Origin: Methylocystis bryophila
GTDB taxonomy: Bacteria; Pseudomonadota; Alphaproteobacteria; Rhizobiales; Beijerinckiaceae
Reading direction: 5' to 3'
NCBI RefSeq assembly: GCF_027925445.1
Contig: NZ_AP027149.1
Span: forward strand, 3,980,501-4,044,500
DNA length: 64,000 nucleotides
The position numbers and the translations under genes were made by a program. Shown piece by piece: positions 43,607 to 53,310 of the stretch; position 1 is the stretch's first letter, and each line of letters starts with the position of its first letter. Below the pieces are notes generated by a model. It worked only from the letters and a program-made list of their open reading frames with translations. It was not told where the DNA came from and did not search any database.

Positions 43607-45214
43607 CTACGATTTCGGCGCCGCTTGCGTCGCCAACTCGCAGAGTGCGCAGGGCTCCTCCGGCGCGGGCGTGGTAAAGACAGGTGCGGTCCAGCCGCCG
43701 CCGAGCGCCGTCATCAGCGACAACGCCGCCTGAAGCCGTCCCGTGCGCAGCGCGATCGCCTGACGCTGGGCGGCGAAGGCGTCCGACTGCGCCGTCACGA
43801 CCTCGACATAGGTCACGACGCCTTCCTCATAGAGCTTGAGCGAAACGTCGAGCGTCTTGTCGCCCGCGACGACAGCGGCGGCGATATCCTTCTCCTGGCG
43901 GTCGAAATAGCGGATCAGCGCAAGCGCGTCCTCGATCTCGCCATAGGCGTGCAGCACGACGCCGCGGTAACGCGCCACCGACTGAAGATAGGCGGCCTCG
44001 GCGTCGTGCAGGTCGGCCGCGTGCGCGCCGCCGTCGAAGATCGGCAAGGTCACGGCCGGCCCAACCGACCACAGGCTGTTGCGGGCGTTGAAGAGGCTCA
44101 GGCCCGTGTCCTGGGTTCCGCCGGCGAGATTGATCGTGAAGCGCGGGAAGAACGCCGCGCGCGCCACGCCGATCGACAGATTGGCGCTGTAGACGCGCCG
44201 CTCGGCGGCCGCGATGTCGGGACGGCGCTCCAGAAGCTCTGAGGGCGCACCGAGCGGAATGGTCGGCGAAGCGACGCGCGTCTGCGACGACGGCAAGGAG
44301 AAGCCTTCGGGCGCCCGGCCCGCAAGAATGGCGATCGCATGCTCGAGCAACGCGCGCCGCGCCTCGATGTCCGAGAGCTGCGTCTTCGCGAAGTCGAGCT
44401 GGGTCTGCGCCCGCGTCTCGTCGGCGGGCGAGGCGATGCCGCCGCCGACGCGCTTCTCCACGAGAGCGAGCGAGCGCGCATAGGCCGCGATGATGCGCTT
44501 CTGCAGCGCGACCTCGTTGTCGAGGCCCTGCAAGTTGATGTAGTCGCGCGCAAGCTCCGCCTGCAGGCTCAAGGTGACGGCCGCGAGATCGGCTTCCGAC
44601 GCCTGCGCCTCCGTCGCTCCCGCGCCGGCGAGGTTGCGGACCCGCCCCCAAAGATCGATCTCATAGCTCGACTGCGCCGTGAGCTGATTGTCGCCGTAAA
44701 AGGTCGGCGAATTCAGGGGCAGGCCCGGGGAACGCGCCGCTCTCACGAAATCAGTGGCGCCCGGGTAGATATTCGCGAGACGCAGCGGCCGGTGCAGCGA
44801 CTCTTTGTTCTCGGTCAGCTGGCTGTTGGCCGTGAGCGTCGGCGACAGGCTCGCGGCCGCCTTCGCGGCCAAGGCGCGCGACCGGTCCATCGCCGCCATC
44901 GCTCCTTCAACGTCAGGATTGCGGGCGTCGAGCTCGCGCTCCAGCGCGTCGAGCCGCCTATCCTTGAACGGCAGCCACCAGGGTCCGCGCGGGCGCAGGT
45001 CCGCGGGATCGGCGGAAAACCACTGCGGACCGCCGTCCGTCGTCGTTCCGCCGGTGGGGCGCGACGCTCCCTTGACGACCGCGGCCCCAACCCCCTTCGC
45101 CTCCTTGAAGCTCACGGGAACCTCTACGGAGGGAGGGGCGTAGGTCGGCGCGAGGTTGCAGCCGCTCAACAAGAGGCCGGAAGCCAAGAAAAGAGGACGC
45201 CGCAAAATTCTCAT
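43607..45214 (-). CDS. Outer-membrane efflux lipoprotein, NodT/OprM family
   Basis: A 535-residue TolC-like outer-membrane factor. Lipoprotein signal LASGLLLSGC places the acylated Cys at residue 19. Two OEP repeats contain YEIDLWGRVRNLAGA, AELARDYINLQGL and RRPDIAAAERRVYSANLSIGVARAAFFP. It is the last gene of the tripartite efflux operon and its start overlaps the adaptor stop by four bases. It forms the exit duct. Confidence 0.93.
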   Translation of the reverse strand: MRILRRPLFLASGLLLSGCNLAPTYAPPSVEVPVSFKEAKGVGAAVVKGASRPTGGTTTDGGPQWFSADPADLRPRGPWWLPFKDRRLDALERELDARNPDVEGAMAAMDRSRALAAKAAASLSPTLTANSQLTENKESLHRPLRLANIYPGATDFVRAARSPGLPLNSPTFYGDNQLTAQSSYEIDLWGRVRNLAGAGATEAQASEADLAAVTLSLQAELARDYINLQGLDNEVALQKRIIAAYARSLALVEKRVGGGIASPADETRAQTQLDFAKTQLSDIEARRALLEHAIAILAGRAPEGFSLPSSQTRVASPTIPLGAPSELLERRPDIAAAERRVYSANLSIGVARAAFFPRFTINLAGGTQDTGLSLFNARNSLWSVGPAVTLPIFDGGAHAADLHDAEAAYLQSVARYRGVVLHAYGEIEDALALIRYFDRQEKDIAAAVVAGDKTLDVSLKLYEEGVVTYVEVVTAQSDAFAAQRQAIALRTGRLQAALSLMTALGGGWTAPVFTTPAPEEPCALCELATQAAPKS

Positions 45215-46410
45215 CTCGCGTCCGCTTCCTTCGTCTTGGGGTCCTTGATCCTGACGACGGTCCCGTCATGCACGGATTGCCAGGGCGTTCGGATCACCCG
45301 ATCCGTCGCGGAAAGCCCCGCCGAGATCTCGAGCGAAACGCCGAGGTCGCGCGCGATCGTCACGTTCTTCATGCGCACGACGCCGGCCTCGTCGACGGTC
45401 GCGACCTGCGGCGACGCGTTCACGAAGATAAGCGCGCTCGCCGGCAGCAGCAGGGGCGCGCCTTTGGGGGGAAGCGCGATCCGGATCTGACCGAAGGCCC
45501 CCGGCAGCAGCGCGCCATCCGGGTTGTCGGCCTGAAACTGCACGAGCAGGGTCCGTGAGCTTGCGGCGATGGCGTTGGCGGTCGTCACGATCTTCGCGGC
45601 GAACTCGCGCGTCGGATATTGCGGCAGCGTCAGCCGCGCGGTCAGCCCCGCCGCGATCTTCGCCGCATAGGCCTGCGGCGCGCGAACATAGATCCGCATC
45701 TTGTGAATGTCGGCGACGCGAAACAACTCGCGTCGTCCAGCGCCCGCGTCGATGAGCGCTCCGACGTCGACATTGCGCGCCGTGACGACGCCGTCAAACG
45801 GCGCCGCGAGATTAAGATAGGCCTTGAGCGTGTTGATCTGGTCGAGATTGGCCTGGGCCGCGTTCTGCGAGGCCGTCGCAGCCTCCAAATTGCTGGTCTT
45901 CTCGTCCGCGCTCTGCGCCGAGACGGCTGCTTCATTGCGCAGCGCGGTCCAGCGCTTCGCCGTCGCATGCGCGAGGTTCTGCTCGGCCTTGCTGCGCGCG
46001 AGAAGCCCTTTGGCCTGCTCCGCCTGCTGGTTGAGGTCTGGCGCCTCGATGACGCCAAGAATGTCGCCGGCCTTGACCCGAGCGCCGATATCGTAGCTCC
46101 AGCTCTTCAGATAGCCGTTGACGCGCGCATAGATCGGCGCGTCGACGAAAGCCTCGACATTGGCCGGCAAAACGAGCTCCTGCGCCGCGGTCGACAGCGC
46201 AGGCGCGCAGAGCTCGACGGTTGGAATCGCGGCCTCCCGCGTCACGCGCGCGAGTTCGGCGTCGCGCGCGCGCCGCTGGAACACGCCGAAGGCGGCGAGC
46301 GTGAGGATGACGCCGAGGGCGATCAGAGCCTTCGGCCGCAGCTTGCGCAGAAGCTCCGCCTGAGCCGCCGGATCGGGCGCGCGCAGATGAGGCGATTCAT
46401 GATGCGACAT
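45211..46410 (-). CDS. RND efflux periplasmic adaptor (HlyD/AcrA type)
   Basis: A 399-residue membrane-fusion protein. After an N-terminal membrane anchor (LIALGVILTLAAFGVFQ) come the lipoyl half-motifs (YDIGARVKAGDILGVIEAPDLNQQ), a coiled-coil hairpin, LAAPFDGVVTARNVDVGALID and the beta-barrel and membrane-proximal regions. The ATG at 46410 has GGAG seven bases upstream and lies inside the 3' end of the permease gene (14-base overlap). It links pump to outer-membrane duct. Confidence 0.93.
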   Translation of the reverse strand: MSHHESPHLRAPDPAAQAELLRKLRPKALIALGVILTLAAFGVFQRRARDAELARVTREAAIPTVELCAPALSTAAQELVLPANVEAFVDAPIYARVNGYLKSWSYDIGARVKAGDILGVIEAPDLNQQAEQAKGLLARSKAEQNLAHATAKRWTALRNEAAVSAQSADEKTSNLEAATASQNAAQANLDQINTLKAYLNLAAPFDGVVTARNVDVGALIDAGAGRRELFRVADIHKMRIYVRAPQAYAAKIAAGLTARLTLPQYPTREFAAKIVTTANAIAASSRTLLVQFQADNPDGALLPGAFGQIRIALPPKGAPLLLPASALIFVNASPQVATVDEAGVVRMKNVTIARDLGVSLEISAGLSATDRVIRTPWQSVHDGTVVRIKDPKTKEADAR

Positions 46411-49400
46411 TCGCTTGCTCCAATTCCGCGCGCTCCAGCTCATCGCGGCGCGCGCGCGCCGCTTTGCGTCTTCCCAAGAAACCATGCGCAAGACTGAACA
46501 TGACCGGCAGCAGCAGCAGCGTCCCTGCGGTCGCGAAGGTCAGTCCGCCGATCACGGCCCGCCCGAGCGGCGCGTTCTGCTCCGCGGAAAGCGCCATCGG
46601 CGCCATGCCGATGATCATCGCGAGCGCCGTCATGAGCACGGGCCGGAAACGCGTCACGCCCGCCGCCGCCGCCGCATGAAGCGGATTGTCGCCGTGGTCG
46701 AGCCGCTCGCGCGCGAAGGCGATGACGAGGTTGCTGTTCGCCGTCGCGACGCCCATGCACATGATCGCGCCCGTCAGCGCCGGCACGGAGACCGTGGTCC
46801 CGCTCAGGAACAGCATCCAGACGATGCCCGCGAGCGCGGTCGGCAGGCCGCAGACAATGAGGAAGGGATCGAGCCAGGACTGAAAGTTGATGACAATCAC
46901 GAGATAGACGAACACGATCGCCAGCACGAGGCCGAGCATGAGATCGGCGTAGGCGCTGCGCATTGTGGCGATCTGCCCGCGCAGCACGAGATTTGACGCC
47001 GCCGGCGCCTCCTTGCGCGTGTCGTCCAATATTTTTTGGACCTCGTCGGCGACCGCGCCGAGGTCGCGGCCGCGCACGCCGGCGAAGACGTCGAACGACG
47101 ACTGCGTGTTGAGATGTGTGACGACGCCGGAGCTCCAACCGCGCCGGATCGAGGCGACGCCGTTCAGAATTTGCTGCGCCTCGCCAGCCGCCACGGGCTT
47201 GCTCGCGAGCGCGTCGAGGCTCGTGTTCCAGAATTGCGGCTCCATCGCGACGATCGGATAGGAGACGCCGCTCTTCACGTTGAGCCAAAAGGCGGGCGAG
47301 GTCTGGAACGAGCCCGCGAGCATGGTCTGCAGGGAGAGCGTGACGTCGCGCTCCGAGAGGCCGACCTCCTGCGCGAGCGTGCGGTCGACGTCGACATAAA
47401 GCGTCGGCAGATCGCCCGGCTGCTGCAGGCGCGGGTCGGCGATGCCCGTAACGCGCGCTACCCGCTCCAGCGTCTTCTGCATATAGGCGAGATTCTCGTC
47501 GCGCTTGCTGCCCGAGATCTGGATGTCGAGCGGGGCCGGCAGGCCGAAGTTGAGGATCTGCGTCACGATGTCGGCCGGCAGGAAGGAGAAGACGACCCCC
47601 GGAAACGCGCGCGGCAGCCGATCGCGCAGGATCTCCGCGAGAGGCTCGGCGTCGGCGACCTTCTCGGGATCGAAGCTCAGGGTCAGATCCGCATCATTCG
47701 TGCCGATGGTGCCGGAATTATTGTAGCTCAGATTGATGCCCGAGATCGGCAGGCCGATGTTGTCGACGATGCTCGTCAGCGCGCCTTGCGGCAGAGCCTG
47801 GCGGATCTCGGCCTCGATCTTGTCGCAGAGCACCCCCGCCTGCTCGAGGCGCGTTCCCGTGGGAAGGCGGACATGCAGGCGCAGCGAGCTGCTTTCGGTC
47901 TCGGGGAAGAAATTGCGCCCGAGATAGGGCGTCAGCGCGAAGGAGAGCGCAACGCCTGCAAAGAAGATCGCGACGAAGGCCTTGGGGCGCGCAAGCGCGA
48001 GCTGCAGCAGGCGCGCATAGGCGTCGAGCAGCCTGTCGAAGCCTTTCTCGAACGCGGTCTGGACGCGCGTCAGCGCCGTGAGGACAAGACCGCGCCGCGC
48101 CGGTCCGAATTTCGCCTCGCGCAGATGCTCGCGCTGCTGCGCGCTGAGGAAATAGCGCGCCATCGTCTCGACCAGCGTGTAGGTCAGGAGATAGGAGGCG
48201 ATCATCGCGAAGACGACCGCCTCGGCGAGCGGTCGGAACAGATAGCCCGCAACGCCGCCGAGCAGCAGCAGCGGCGCGAACACGATGCAGATGCAAAAGA
48301 GCGACACGGTGGCGGGCGTGATGATCTCCTTCGCCGCCTTGATGATCGCGTCGTCGATTGATTCACCCTCCTCCAAGTGACGGTTGACGTTCTCGATCGT
48401 GACCGTCGCGTCGTCGACGAGCAGGCCCACCGCAAGCGCAAGGCCGCCAAGAGTCATCACATTCACCGTCTCGCCGAGCGCCGACAGCGCGAAGAGCGCC
48501 GCGAGGATGGAGAGCGGGATTGAGATCGTGATGATGATCGTCGAGCGCCAGCTGCCGAGAAACAGAAGAATCATGAGGCCGGTGAGCGCGGCGGCGATCG
48601 TCGCCTCGCGCACGACGCTGAAGACCGCATCCGTGATGAAGTCGGACTGATCGCCGATCACGGTCATGTCGATCCCGTCCGGCAGCGCGAGCTTCAGCCG
48701 TGGCAGCATCGCCTTAACGCCGTTGATGACGTCGAGCGACGAGGCTGAGCCCGAGGTCAGCACAGGCAGCAACACGGCTGGCGCGCCGTCGACGCGGACG
48801 AGATTGGTTTGAGGCGCACTGCCGTTGTGAACAAAGGCCACGTCGCGCAGATAGACGATCGCGCCGTCGGCGCGCTTGATCGGAAAATCGTTCAACGCCG
48901 CAATGTCGGCCGGCGCGTCGTTGATGAGCACCGCATATTCGTAGTCGCCGATCTTCTGCGTGCCGGCGGGGATGATGAGATTCTGCCGTTCGACCGCGCT
49001 CACGACGTCCTGCGCCGTGAGGCCGAGGCCCAACAGCTTCTCCTGGTTGAGATCAATGCGCACCTGGCGCGATTTGCCGCCATAGGGAAAGGGCACGGCC
49101 GCGCCCGTCACCGTCGTCAGCGGCGGCCGGATCAGCGTGTAGACGGCGTCGGCAACCTCAGTCTCGGTGCGCGTCGCGCTCGAGAAGGCGATCTGGATGA
49201 CCGGCACGGTCGAGGCGTTGAACACGATGACCTGCGGCGGCTGCACGCCCGGCGGCAGAAGGCGCAGCACGGTCTGGCCAGCCGCGCCTACCTGCGCCAG
49301 CGCGAGATCGACTTTGACCTTCGGCTGAAAGTAAATCTTGTTGACGCCGATGCCGTTGTAGCTTTGCGACTCGACATGGTCGATGTCGTTGACGAGGGCC

Positions 49401-49618
49401 GTCAGCGCGAGCTCGTAAGGGTAGAGTATGCGCGTGGACATGTCGTCCGGCGAAAGGCCGACATAGGTCCAGATGACGGAGATGACCGGAATGCCGACGC
49501 TCGGAAATATGTCGACGGGCGTCCTCACGATCGCCAGCGCGCCAAGTATGACGATGAGAATCGCCGCCACGACGAAAGTGTAGGGACGCCGCAGGGCGAT
49601 GAGGACGAGCTGGAGCAT
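46397..49618 (-). CDS. RND efflux permease (AcrB/MexF superfamily)
   Basis: A 1073-residue inner-membrane proton-driven pump with twelve helices and two large periplasmic loops. The proton-relay Asp pair is in ALAVGLLVDDATVTIENV (TM4); DIFPSVGIPVISVIW, LFLGSWRSTIIITISIPLS and AVIGGLTFATAGTLLLLPV are family landmarks. The start at 49618 is chosen because AAGGAC lies about six bases upstream and LQLVLIALRRPY is the usual N-terminus. It is first in the permease-adaptor-outer-membrane-factor operon. Substrates are unknown; the divergent LysR protein probably controls it. Confidence 0.95.
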   Translation of the reverse strand: MLQLVLIALRRPYTFVVAAILIVILGALAIVRTPVDIFPSVGIPVISVIWTYVGLSPDDMSTRILYPYELALTALVNDIDHVESQSYNGIGVNKIYFQPKVKVDLALAQVGAAGQTVLRLLPPGVQPPQVIVFNASTVPVIQIAFSSATRTETEVADAVYTLIRPPLTTVTGAAVPFPYGGKSRQVRIDLNQEKLLGLGLTAQDVVSAVERQNLIIPAGTQKIGDYEYAVLINDAPADIAALNDFPIKRADGAIVYLRDVAFVHNGSAPQTNLVRVDGAPAVLLPVLTSGSASSLDVINGVKAMLPRLKLALPDGIDMTVIGDQSDFITDAVFSVVREATIAAALTGLMILLFLGSWRSTIIITISIPLSILAALFALSALGETVNVMTLGGLALAVGLLVDDATVTIENVNRHLEEGESIDDAIIKAAKEIITPATVSLFCICIVFAPLLLLGGVAGYLFRPLAEAVVFAMIASYLLTYTLVETMARYFLSAQQREHLREAKFGPARRGLVLTALTRVQTAFEKGFDRLLDAYARLLQLALARPKAFVAIFFAGVALSFALTPYLGRNFFPETESSSLRLHVRLPTGTRLEQAGVLCDKIEAEIRQALPQGALTSIVDNIGLPISGINLSYNNSGTIGTNDADLTLSFDPEKVADAEPLAEILRDRLPRAFPGVVFSFLPADIVTQILNFGLPAPLDIQISGSKRDENLAYMQKTLERVARVTGIADPRLQQPGDLPTLYVDVDRTLAQEVGLSERDVTLSLQTMLAGSFQTSPAFWLNVKSGVSYPIVAMEPQFWNTSLDALASKPVAAGEAQQILNGVASIRRGWSSGVVTHLNTQSSFDVFAGVRGRDLGAVADEVQKILDDTRKEAPAASNLVLRGQIATMRSAYADLMLGLVLAIVFVYLVIVINFQSWLDPFLIVCGLPTALAGIVWMLFLSGTTVSVPALTGAIMCMGVATANSNLVIAFARERLDHGDNPLHAAAAAGVTRFRPVLMTALAMIIGMAPMALSAEQNAPLGRAVIGGLTFATAGTLLLLPVMFSLAHGFLGRRKAARARRDELERAELEQANVAS

Positions 49619-49867
49619 CTTGAAGTCCTTGGTCGGACAACCGATTGGCGGCGCTTCCCGGCCGATGACGGAATAGCGTTCCATCTATCGGCGGCCTGCC
49701 GGCGCCCGTTCAGAATATCGGCGCCCCGCTTCCGTCCGCCGGAACCGCCCGCCTGTCGCGGTCACGAACCGTCTTGAAGAGCATCGACGCCACACCTTGA
49801 CCTTGGGCACGCTATCACCGACAAATTTGCCTTGCTAGAAGTGATTTTGCAGGAGCAGTCTGCAAAA

Positions 49868-50761
49868 ATGCAGAATCTGAACTGGGATGACCTCCGCTTT
49901 GTTCTCGTCTTGTCGCGGGCCGGCCGCCTCGCGAAGGCGGCGCGACAGCTGCGCGTCGACGAGACAACGATCGCGCGGCGCGTGGCCCGCGTCGAGCGCG
50001 CCCTGCGCTCGCGCCTGTTCGAGCGCGCCAATGGCCAGCTGTTGCTGACGGAAATCGGGCGCGCGGTTCTCCGACACGCCGAGGAGATCGAGATCGGCGT
50101 TTGTGGCATCAAAACCGTCGCGACCGGCGTGGACGACAGGACCGCGGGAACGGTTCGTTTGACCGCCGTGGCGCTGATCATGAACCGAATATTGATGCCG
50201 GCGCTCCCCGAGTTTCTCGGGGCTCATCCCCAACTGCAATTGCATCTCGTCTCAGACCCGAGAAATTTGGATCTCAGCAATAGGGAGACGGACATCGCTG
50301 TACGCTTTGCCCGGCCCGAGCAAGATTATCGCCTTCTCGCCCGGCGCCTATGCGAACTGCCTTACGGCGTTTATGGGCCCGCCGGATCATCTGCAGATAA
50401 GCTGCCTTGGGTCACGTACGAAGAGAGCCTTTCCGCTTTCCCGCTCGCACGCTGGCTAGCCGAGGCCGTCAAACAGGAGCCCGATTTGGGTCCGGGCTTG
50501 ATCGTCAACGACTCCGATTTGGCTTTAAACGCCATTCGCGCCGGCTTAGGGCGCTCACTCATGCCTTTTTGTGTCGGAGAGCGTGACTGCGGGCTGTCGC
50601 GTGTCAGTGGAGCCGAACCCGTGCTCACACGAGAGCTTTGGTTGTTAGTTCGATCGGATATGAAGCATCTCGCGCGAGTCAAGGCTGTGATCGAGTGGAT
50701 CGAGCGCGTATTTGCAGAGTTGGGCATTCCGTGCGGCGAACGGGCGAAGCGCGCAAAGTAG
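49868..50761 (+). CDS. LysR-family transcriptional regulator
   Basis: A 297-residue regulator with an N-terminal winged helix-turn-helix (LNWDDLRFVLVLSRAGRLAKAARQL, DETTIARRVARVERALRSRLFER) and a ligand-binding domain (GTVRLTAVALIMNRILMPALPEFL...). It is transcribed divergently from the RND operon, 250 bases away, so it is the likely controller. I take the ATG at 49868; an AGGAG lies 12 bases upstream, which is long, and a GTG at 49841 is an alternative. The inducer is unknown. Confidence 0.9.
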   Translation: MQNLNWDDLRFVLVLSRAGRLAKAARQLRVDETTIARRVARVERALRSRLFERANGQLLLTEIGRAVLRHAEEIEIGVCGIKTVATGVDDRTAGTVRLTAVALIMNRILMPALPEFLGAHPQLQLHLVSDPRNLDLSNRETDIAVRFARPEQDYRLLARRLCELPYGVYGPAGSSADKLPWVTYEESLSAFPLARWLAEAVKQEPDLGPGLIVNDSDLALNAIRAGLGRSLMPFCVGERDCGLSRVSGAEPVLTRELWLLVRSDMKHLARVKAVIEWIERVFAELGIPCGERAKRAK

Positions 50762-51048
50762 ACGGCGCACAATCAAGCCGTTGCGTTCGAAACCGGCGGA
50801 CCCCAAAGCAGAACCAACGCTCTTGTGGCTCTGGATTCCCGTCGGGCTTTCATGGAAGCCGACCTTCGCCAGGACAAAGGAGTCTGGGCTGAGTTCGATG
50901 CCGTATCTTTAGCGCGTCGGCGGCTTGCCCCTAAGGCTCCCTTCATGCGCCGCCAGCGCCTGGCTCATGTCCGATGGTGCGACGCCGATGCTCTCGGCGG
51001 CGGCCCTCATCGTCAGTTTCATCGAGCCACCGTCTCAGCTCATGCGCT

Positions 51049-51399
51049 TCACCAGCGACTGCCCGCAACGGTGAGGCGAGCATGATAGGTTGGGCAGCCG
51101 CCGCCACAATCGTCCGGATAGCCAGGAATAAAATCGCTCGGGAAGGCGGAACCGTAATAGTCGTGGCCGCGATCTGCATAATAGGGGACGCCAAAGCCGT
51201 AATAGCCGACGCCATAGTGACCCCAGCCGTATCGTAATCCGCCAGCGGGCAGCCCCCAGCCCGGCCCGCCGTAATCGCCGAAGTGGCGGCCGACCCAGCC
51301 AGCGCCGACGCGCCAATGCGCCGCCGCCGAAGCTTCAGTCGCAAACGCCGCAGAGACTGCGCTGATTGCAAGAATCAGGGTGAGCTTGCGCAACATCAT
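51049..51399 (-). CDS. Small secreted Gly/Tyr-rich protein
   Basis: A 116-residue protein with a clear signal peptide (MMLRKLTLILAISAVSAAFATEASA) and a mature part dominated by Gly, Tyr, Trp and His (WRVGAGWVGRHFGDYGG, YGWGHYGVGYYGFG). It ends with a Cys pair (DDCGGGCPTYH). AGGAGG stands just upstream. Such proteins are frequent in Hyphomicrobiales and are of unknown function. The frame stays open to 51495, but the signal peptide sets the start. Confidence 0.7.
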   Translation of the reverse strand: MMLRKLTLILAISAVSAAFATEASAAAHWRVGAGWVGRHFGDYGGPGWGLPAGGLRYGWGHYGVGYYGFGVPYYADRGHDYYGSAFPSDFIPGYPDDCGGGCPTYHARLTVAGSRW

Positions 51400-51632
51400 C
51401 CTGCCCTCCTCTTGCGGCCGGGGACCGAGCGTGACGCCCGCGCCATAAGACGCGTTCCCGCAGCCACAAGGCCTAACTAGGAAGGCGACGCGCATTTAGG
51501 AGCACAGCTGACATCTGCTGAAAACGCACTGAAGAACCCGACACGGCGGCAGCTGCGGCGAGCAAGCAGGGGCGTATCGCCTACGCCCGGTCCGCCATGC
51601 CTGCTTCCGCGAGCCTGCCGATCATGGTCAAA

Positions 51633-52130
51633 TCACTTCAGCTGATCCGCAATCTTGTCGAGGGCGGCTTTGGCGCAGGCCTCGTCCTTCTCGCCGCCGG
51701 GCGCGCCCGAAACGCCGACGGCGCCGATCACGGCGTCGCCAAGCTTGATCGGAAGGCCGCCTTGGATAGCGATCACGCCCGAAAGATTGACCTGGCCCGA
51801 CGTCGGATTGTCCTTCACCCGTTGCGCGAACTCCCCTGACGGAATGCGAAAAGTGCGCGCCGTATAAGCCTTGCGCTGGCTGTTCTCCAGCGTGTGGGGC
51901 GAGGCCCCGTCTCCCCGCAAGGCGGCCAGGATCTGTCCTTCGAGCCCAACGACCGTGACCGAAACCTTGTAGCCTTGACCGGTACAAGTTTCATAGGCGG
52001 TCTGCGCGATGGCGAGCGCAGTTGGGGTCGAGAGGACTTTTTGCGTCGACAGCTCGGCCGTGGCCGACGACGCCAAGACAATCACGCCGCCGAGCGCGAC
52101 GCTAACGATGGTGAGGGATTTTCCAAGCAT
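51633..52130 (-). CDS. Exported GlcG/HbpS-like heme-binding family protein
   Basis: A 165-residue DUF336 family protein with an N-terminal signal peptide (KSLTIVSVALGGVIVLASSATAE). The mature part has ALAIAQTAYETCTGQGYKVSVTVVGLEGQILAALRGDGA, the RKAYTARTFRI helix and GGLPIKLGDAVIGAVGVSGAPGGEKDEACAKAALDKI, the usual C-terminus with one conserved Cys. Members bind heme or act as redox-linked accessory proteins. A palindrome lies 50-65 bases before its ATG. Confidence 0.85.
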   Translation of the reverse strand: MLGKSLTIVSVALGGVIVLASSATAELSTQKVLSTPTALAIAQTAYETCTGQGYKVSVTVVGLEGQILAALRGDGASPHTLENSQRKAYTARTFRIPSGEFAQRVKDNPTSGQVNLSGVIAIQGGLPIKLGDAVIGAVGVSGAPGGEKDEACAKAALDKIADQLK

Positions 52131-52442
52131 TCTGACGAGCCTCTTTGGCCGGCAATGGGACCGGCGTCGGAGAGTATATATCTATTTAATAAATAGGAAA
52201 TATGTTTTTATTGGCGGCATTCGCGCTCCCCTCAAGAACGCGCTATCGCTTTCTTATCATTGTTTTTAAGTGCTTTTTACTTCAGGCGATCAAGCTGACG
52301 CCCTTTTTGGCGTCCTGCCGCCCCAGGGAAATTTCAATAGATATGATATGAAACTCTGCGCACCCACTCGCCGGCGCTCGACGCCTTGCACGCGAGACGC
52401 GCGCCTTCGAGCTGACGAAAGCTTTGGAAAACGCGCCGAGGA
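52131..52442. other. Intergenic region with palindromes
   Basis: About 310 bases. It holds the promoter of the exported DUF336 gene, the palindrome at 52182, and a hairpin with GACGCC and GGCGTC around a CTTTTT loop (52297-52314). No gene is evident. Confidence 0.45.
52182..52196. promoter_or_regulatory. AT-rich palindrome (probable repressor operator)
   Basis: CTATTTA-A-TAAATAG is a perfect 15-base palindrome flanked by TATATA. Its size and composition suit an ArsR- or Rrf2-type repressor; genes of both types lie about 1 kb away. Confidence 0.5.
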
Positions 52443-52664
52443 TCAGGCTTGGCGTCGAGGAGGCCGTTCGTGGGCCTTTTCGTTGCGAAAGGCCTCAACT
52501 GCGGCTTCGCGCCTTGCCTTCTCGGCCGCACTCGCTTCCCGCTCATAAAGCGGCGTCTCGAAATCCACCTCGGGTAGCCCCGAATCCGCAGTTGCAGCAG
52601 CAGCGCGGATCGATGATTTAGGGCGAGGAAGCTCGGTGTCGGGTTGTTGTTTGGAGGTAGCCAT
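52443..52664 (-). CDS. Small hydrophilic hypothetical protein (73 aa)
   Basis: A 73-residue highly charged protein (EKARREAAVEAFRNEKAHERPPRRQA) of no recognised family, without signal or membrane segment. The ribosome-binding site is weak. It is probably a real small gene because the composition is balanced, but I am not sure. Confidence 0.35.
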   Translation of the reverse strand: MATSKQQPDTELPRPKSSIRAAAATADSGLPEVDFETPLYEREASAAEKARREAAVEAFRNEKAHERPPRRQA

Positions 52665-52833
52665 CGCTTTGCCCGCTGTTCTTGCGCGTCCTCTGCCGAA
52701 GCCGCACGACCGAGCGCGCCTATAGCTTCGCGAGTTTGGACAGCAATGCGGCTCTCTGCGGCATTTATTCTATAGGTTGTATTGACTACATCTCCGCGGC
52801 TCTCTAGGCTCCCTCCGAACTCCTCCTTGACGG

Positions 52834-53310
52834 CTGGGTACGCAGCGCCGACGAAGAGGGGCAAAGACGCCCTCAACGCGATAGCGCAGCTCGCGCAGTT
52901 TTCGCCGGGACGCCATGCGCATGTCGCCGACCTCGCTGAGGAGCGAAGGATTCTGAGCGCTTCCTCAATTCAATCCTTTTCGAGCTCGGAAGCTTCCGCT
53001 TCCTGCGCCCGAGGACGGACAAGAACGGCGGCTACAGTTTGGCTCGCGAGGCAGAAGCGATCACGGTGGGCGAGATCGTCCGCGCGCTCGGCGGACTCAA
53101 GCGCCCATCGCCTGCGCATGCGAAACGCGCGACAAGCGCTGCGACGACTGCAAGAGTGAAGAGCGATGCGCCGTTCTAAAAATGATGATGGACGCGCAAC
53201 GCGCTCTGTCAGAAGCTCTCGATCATTGCTCACCGGGACAGATGCGTCAGAGGGGCGAAGCGGGCGACGACAGGCCGAATCTCGAAAAGAGAGCCCGCAT
53301 CATGGGCTGA
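52834..53310 (+). pseudogene. Frameshifted Rrf2-family regulator
   Basis: Three successive frames give one Rrf2 protein: TKRGKDALNAIAQLAQFSPGRHAHVADLAEE, then KDSERFLNSILFELGSFRFLRPRTDKNGGYSLAREAEAITVGEIVRALGG, then IACACETRDKRCDDCKSEERCAVLKMMMDAQRALSEALDHCS. The last holds the Fe-S/redox cysteines of IscR/RirA-like sensors. Two frameshifts (near 52940 and 53100) interrupt it, so it is non-functional unless those are sequencing errors. Nearly the complete protein is present, so decay is recent. Confidence 0.8.

Noticed and set aside
44339..45490. 383-codon plus-strand open frame
   Set aside because: It is antisense to the outer-membrane factor and adaptor genes, with Arg-rich, repeat-like composition.
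47036..48361. 441-codon open frame on the plus strand
   Set aside because: It is antisense to the RND permease, is extremely Arg/Glu-rich and has no ribosome-binding site or motif. It is a high-GC shadow frame.
50825..51085. 86-codon open frame between the LysR gene and the Gly/Tyr-rich protein
   Set aside because: There is no ribosome-binding site and no family features, and it runs into the end of a better-supported gene.
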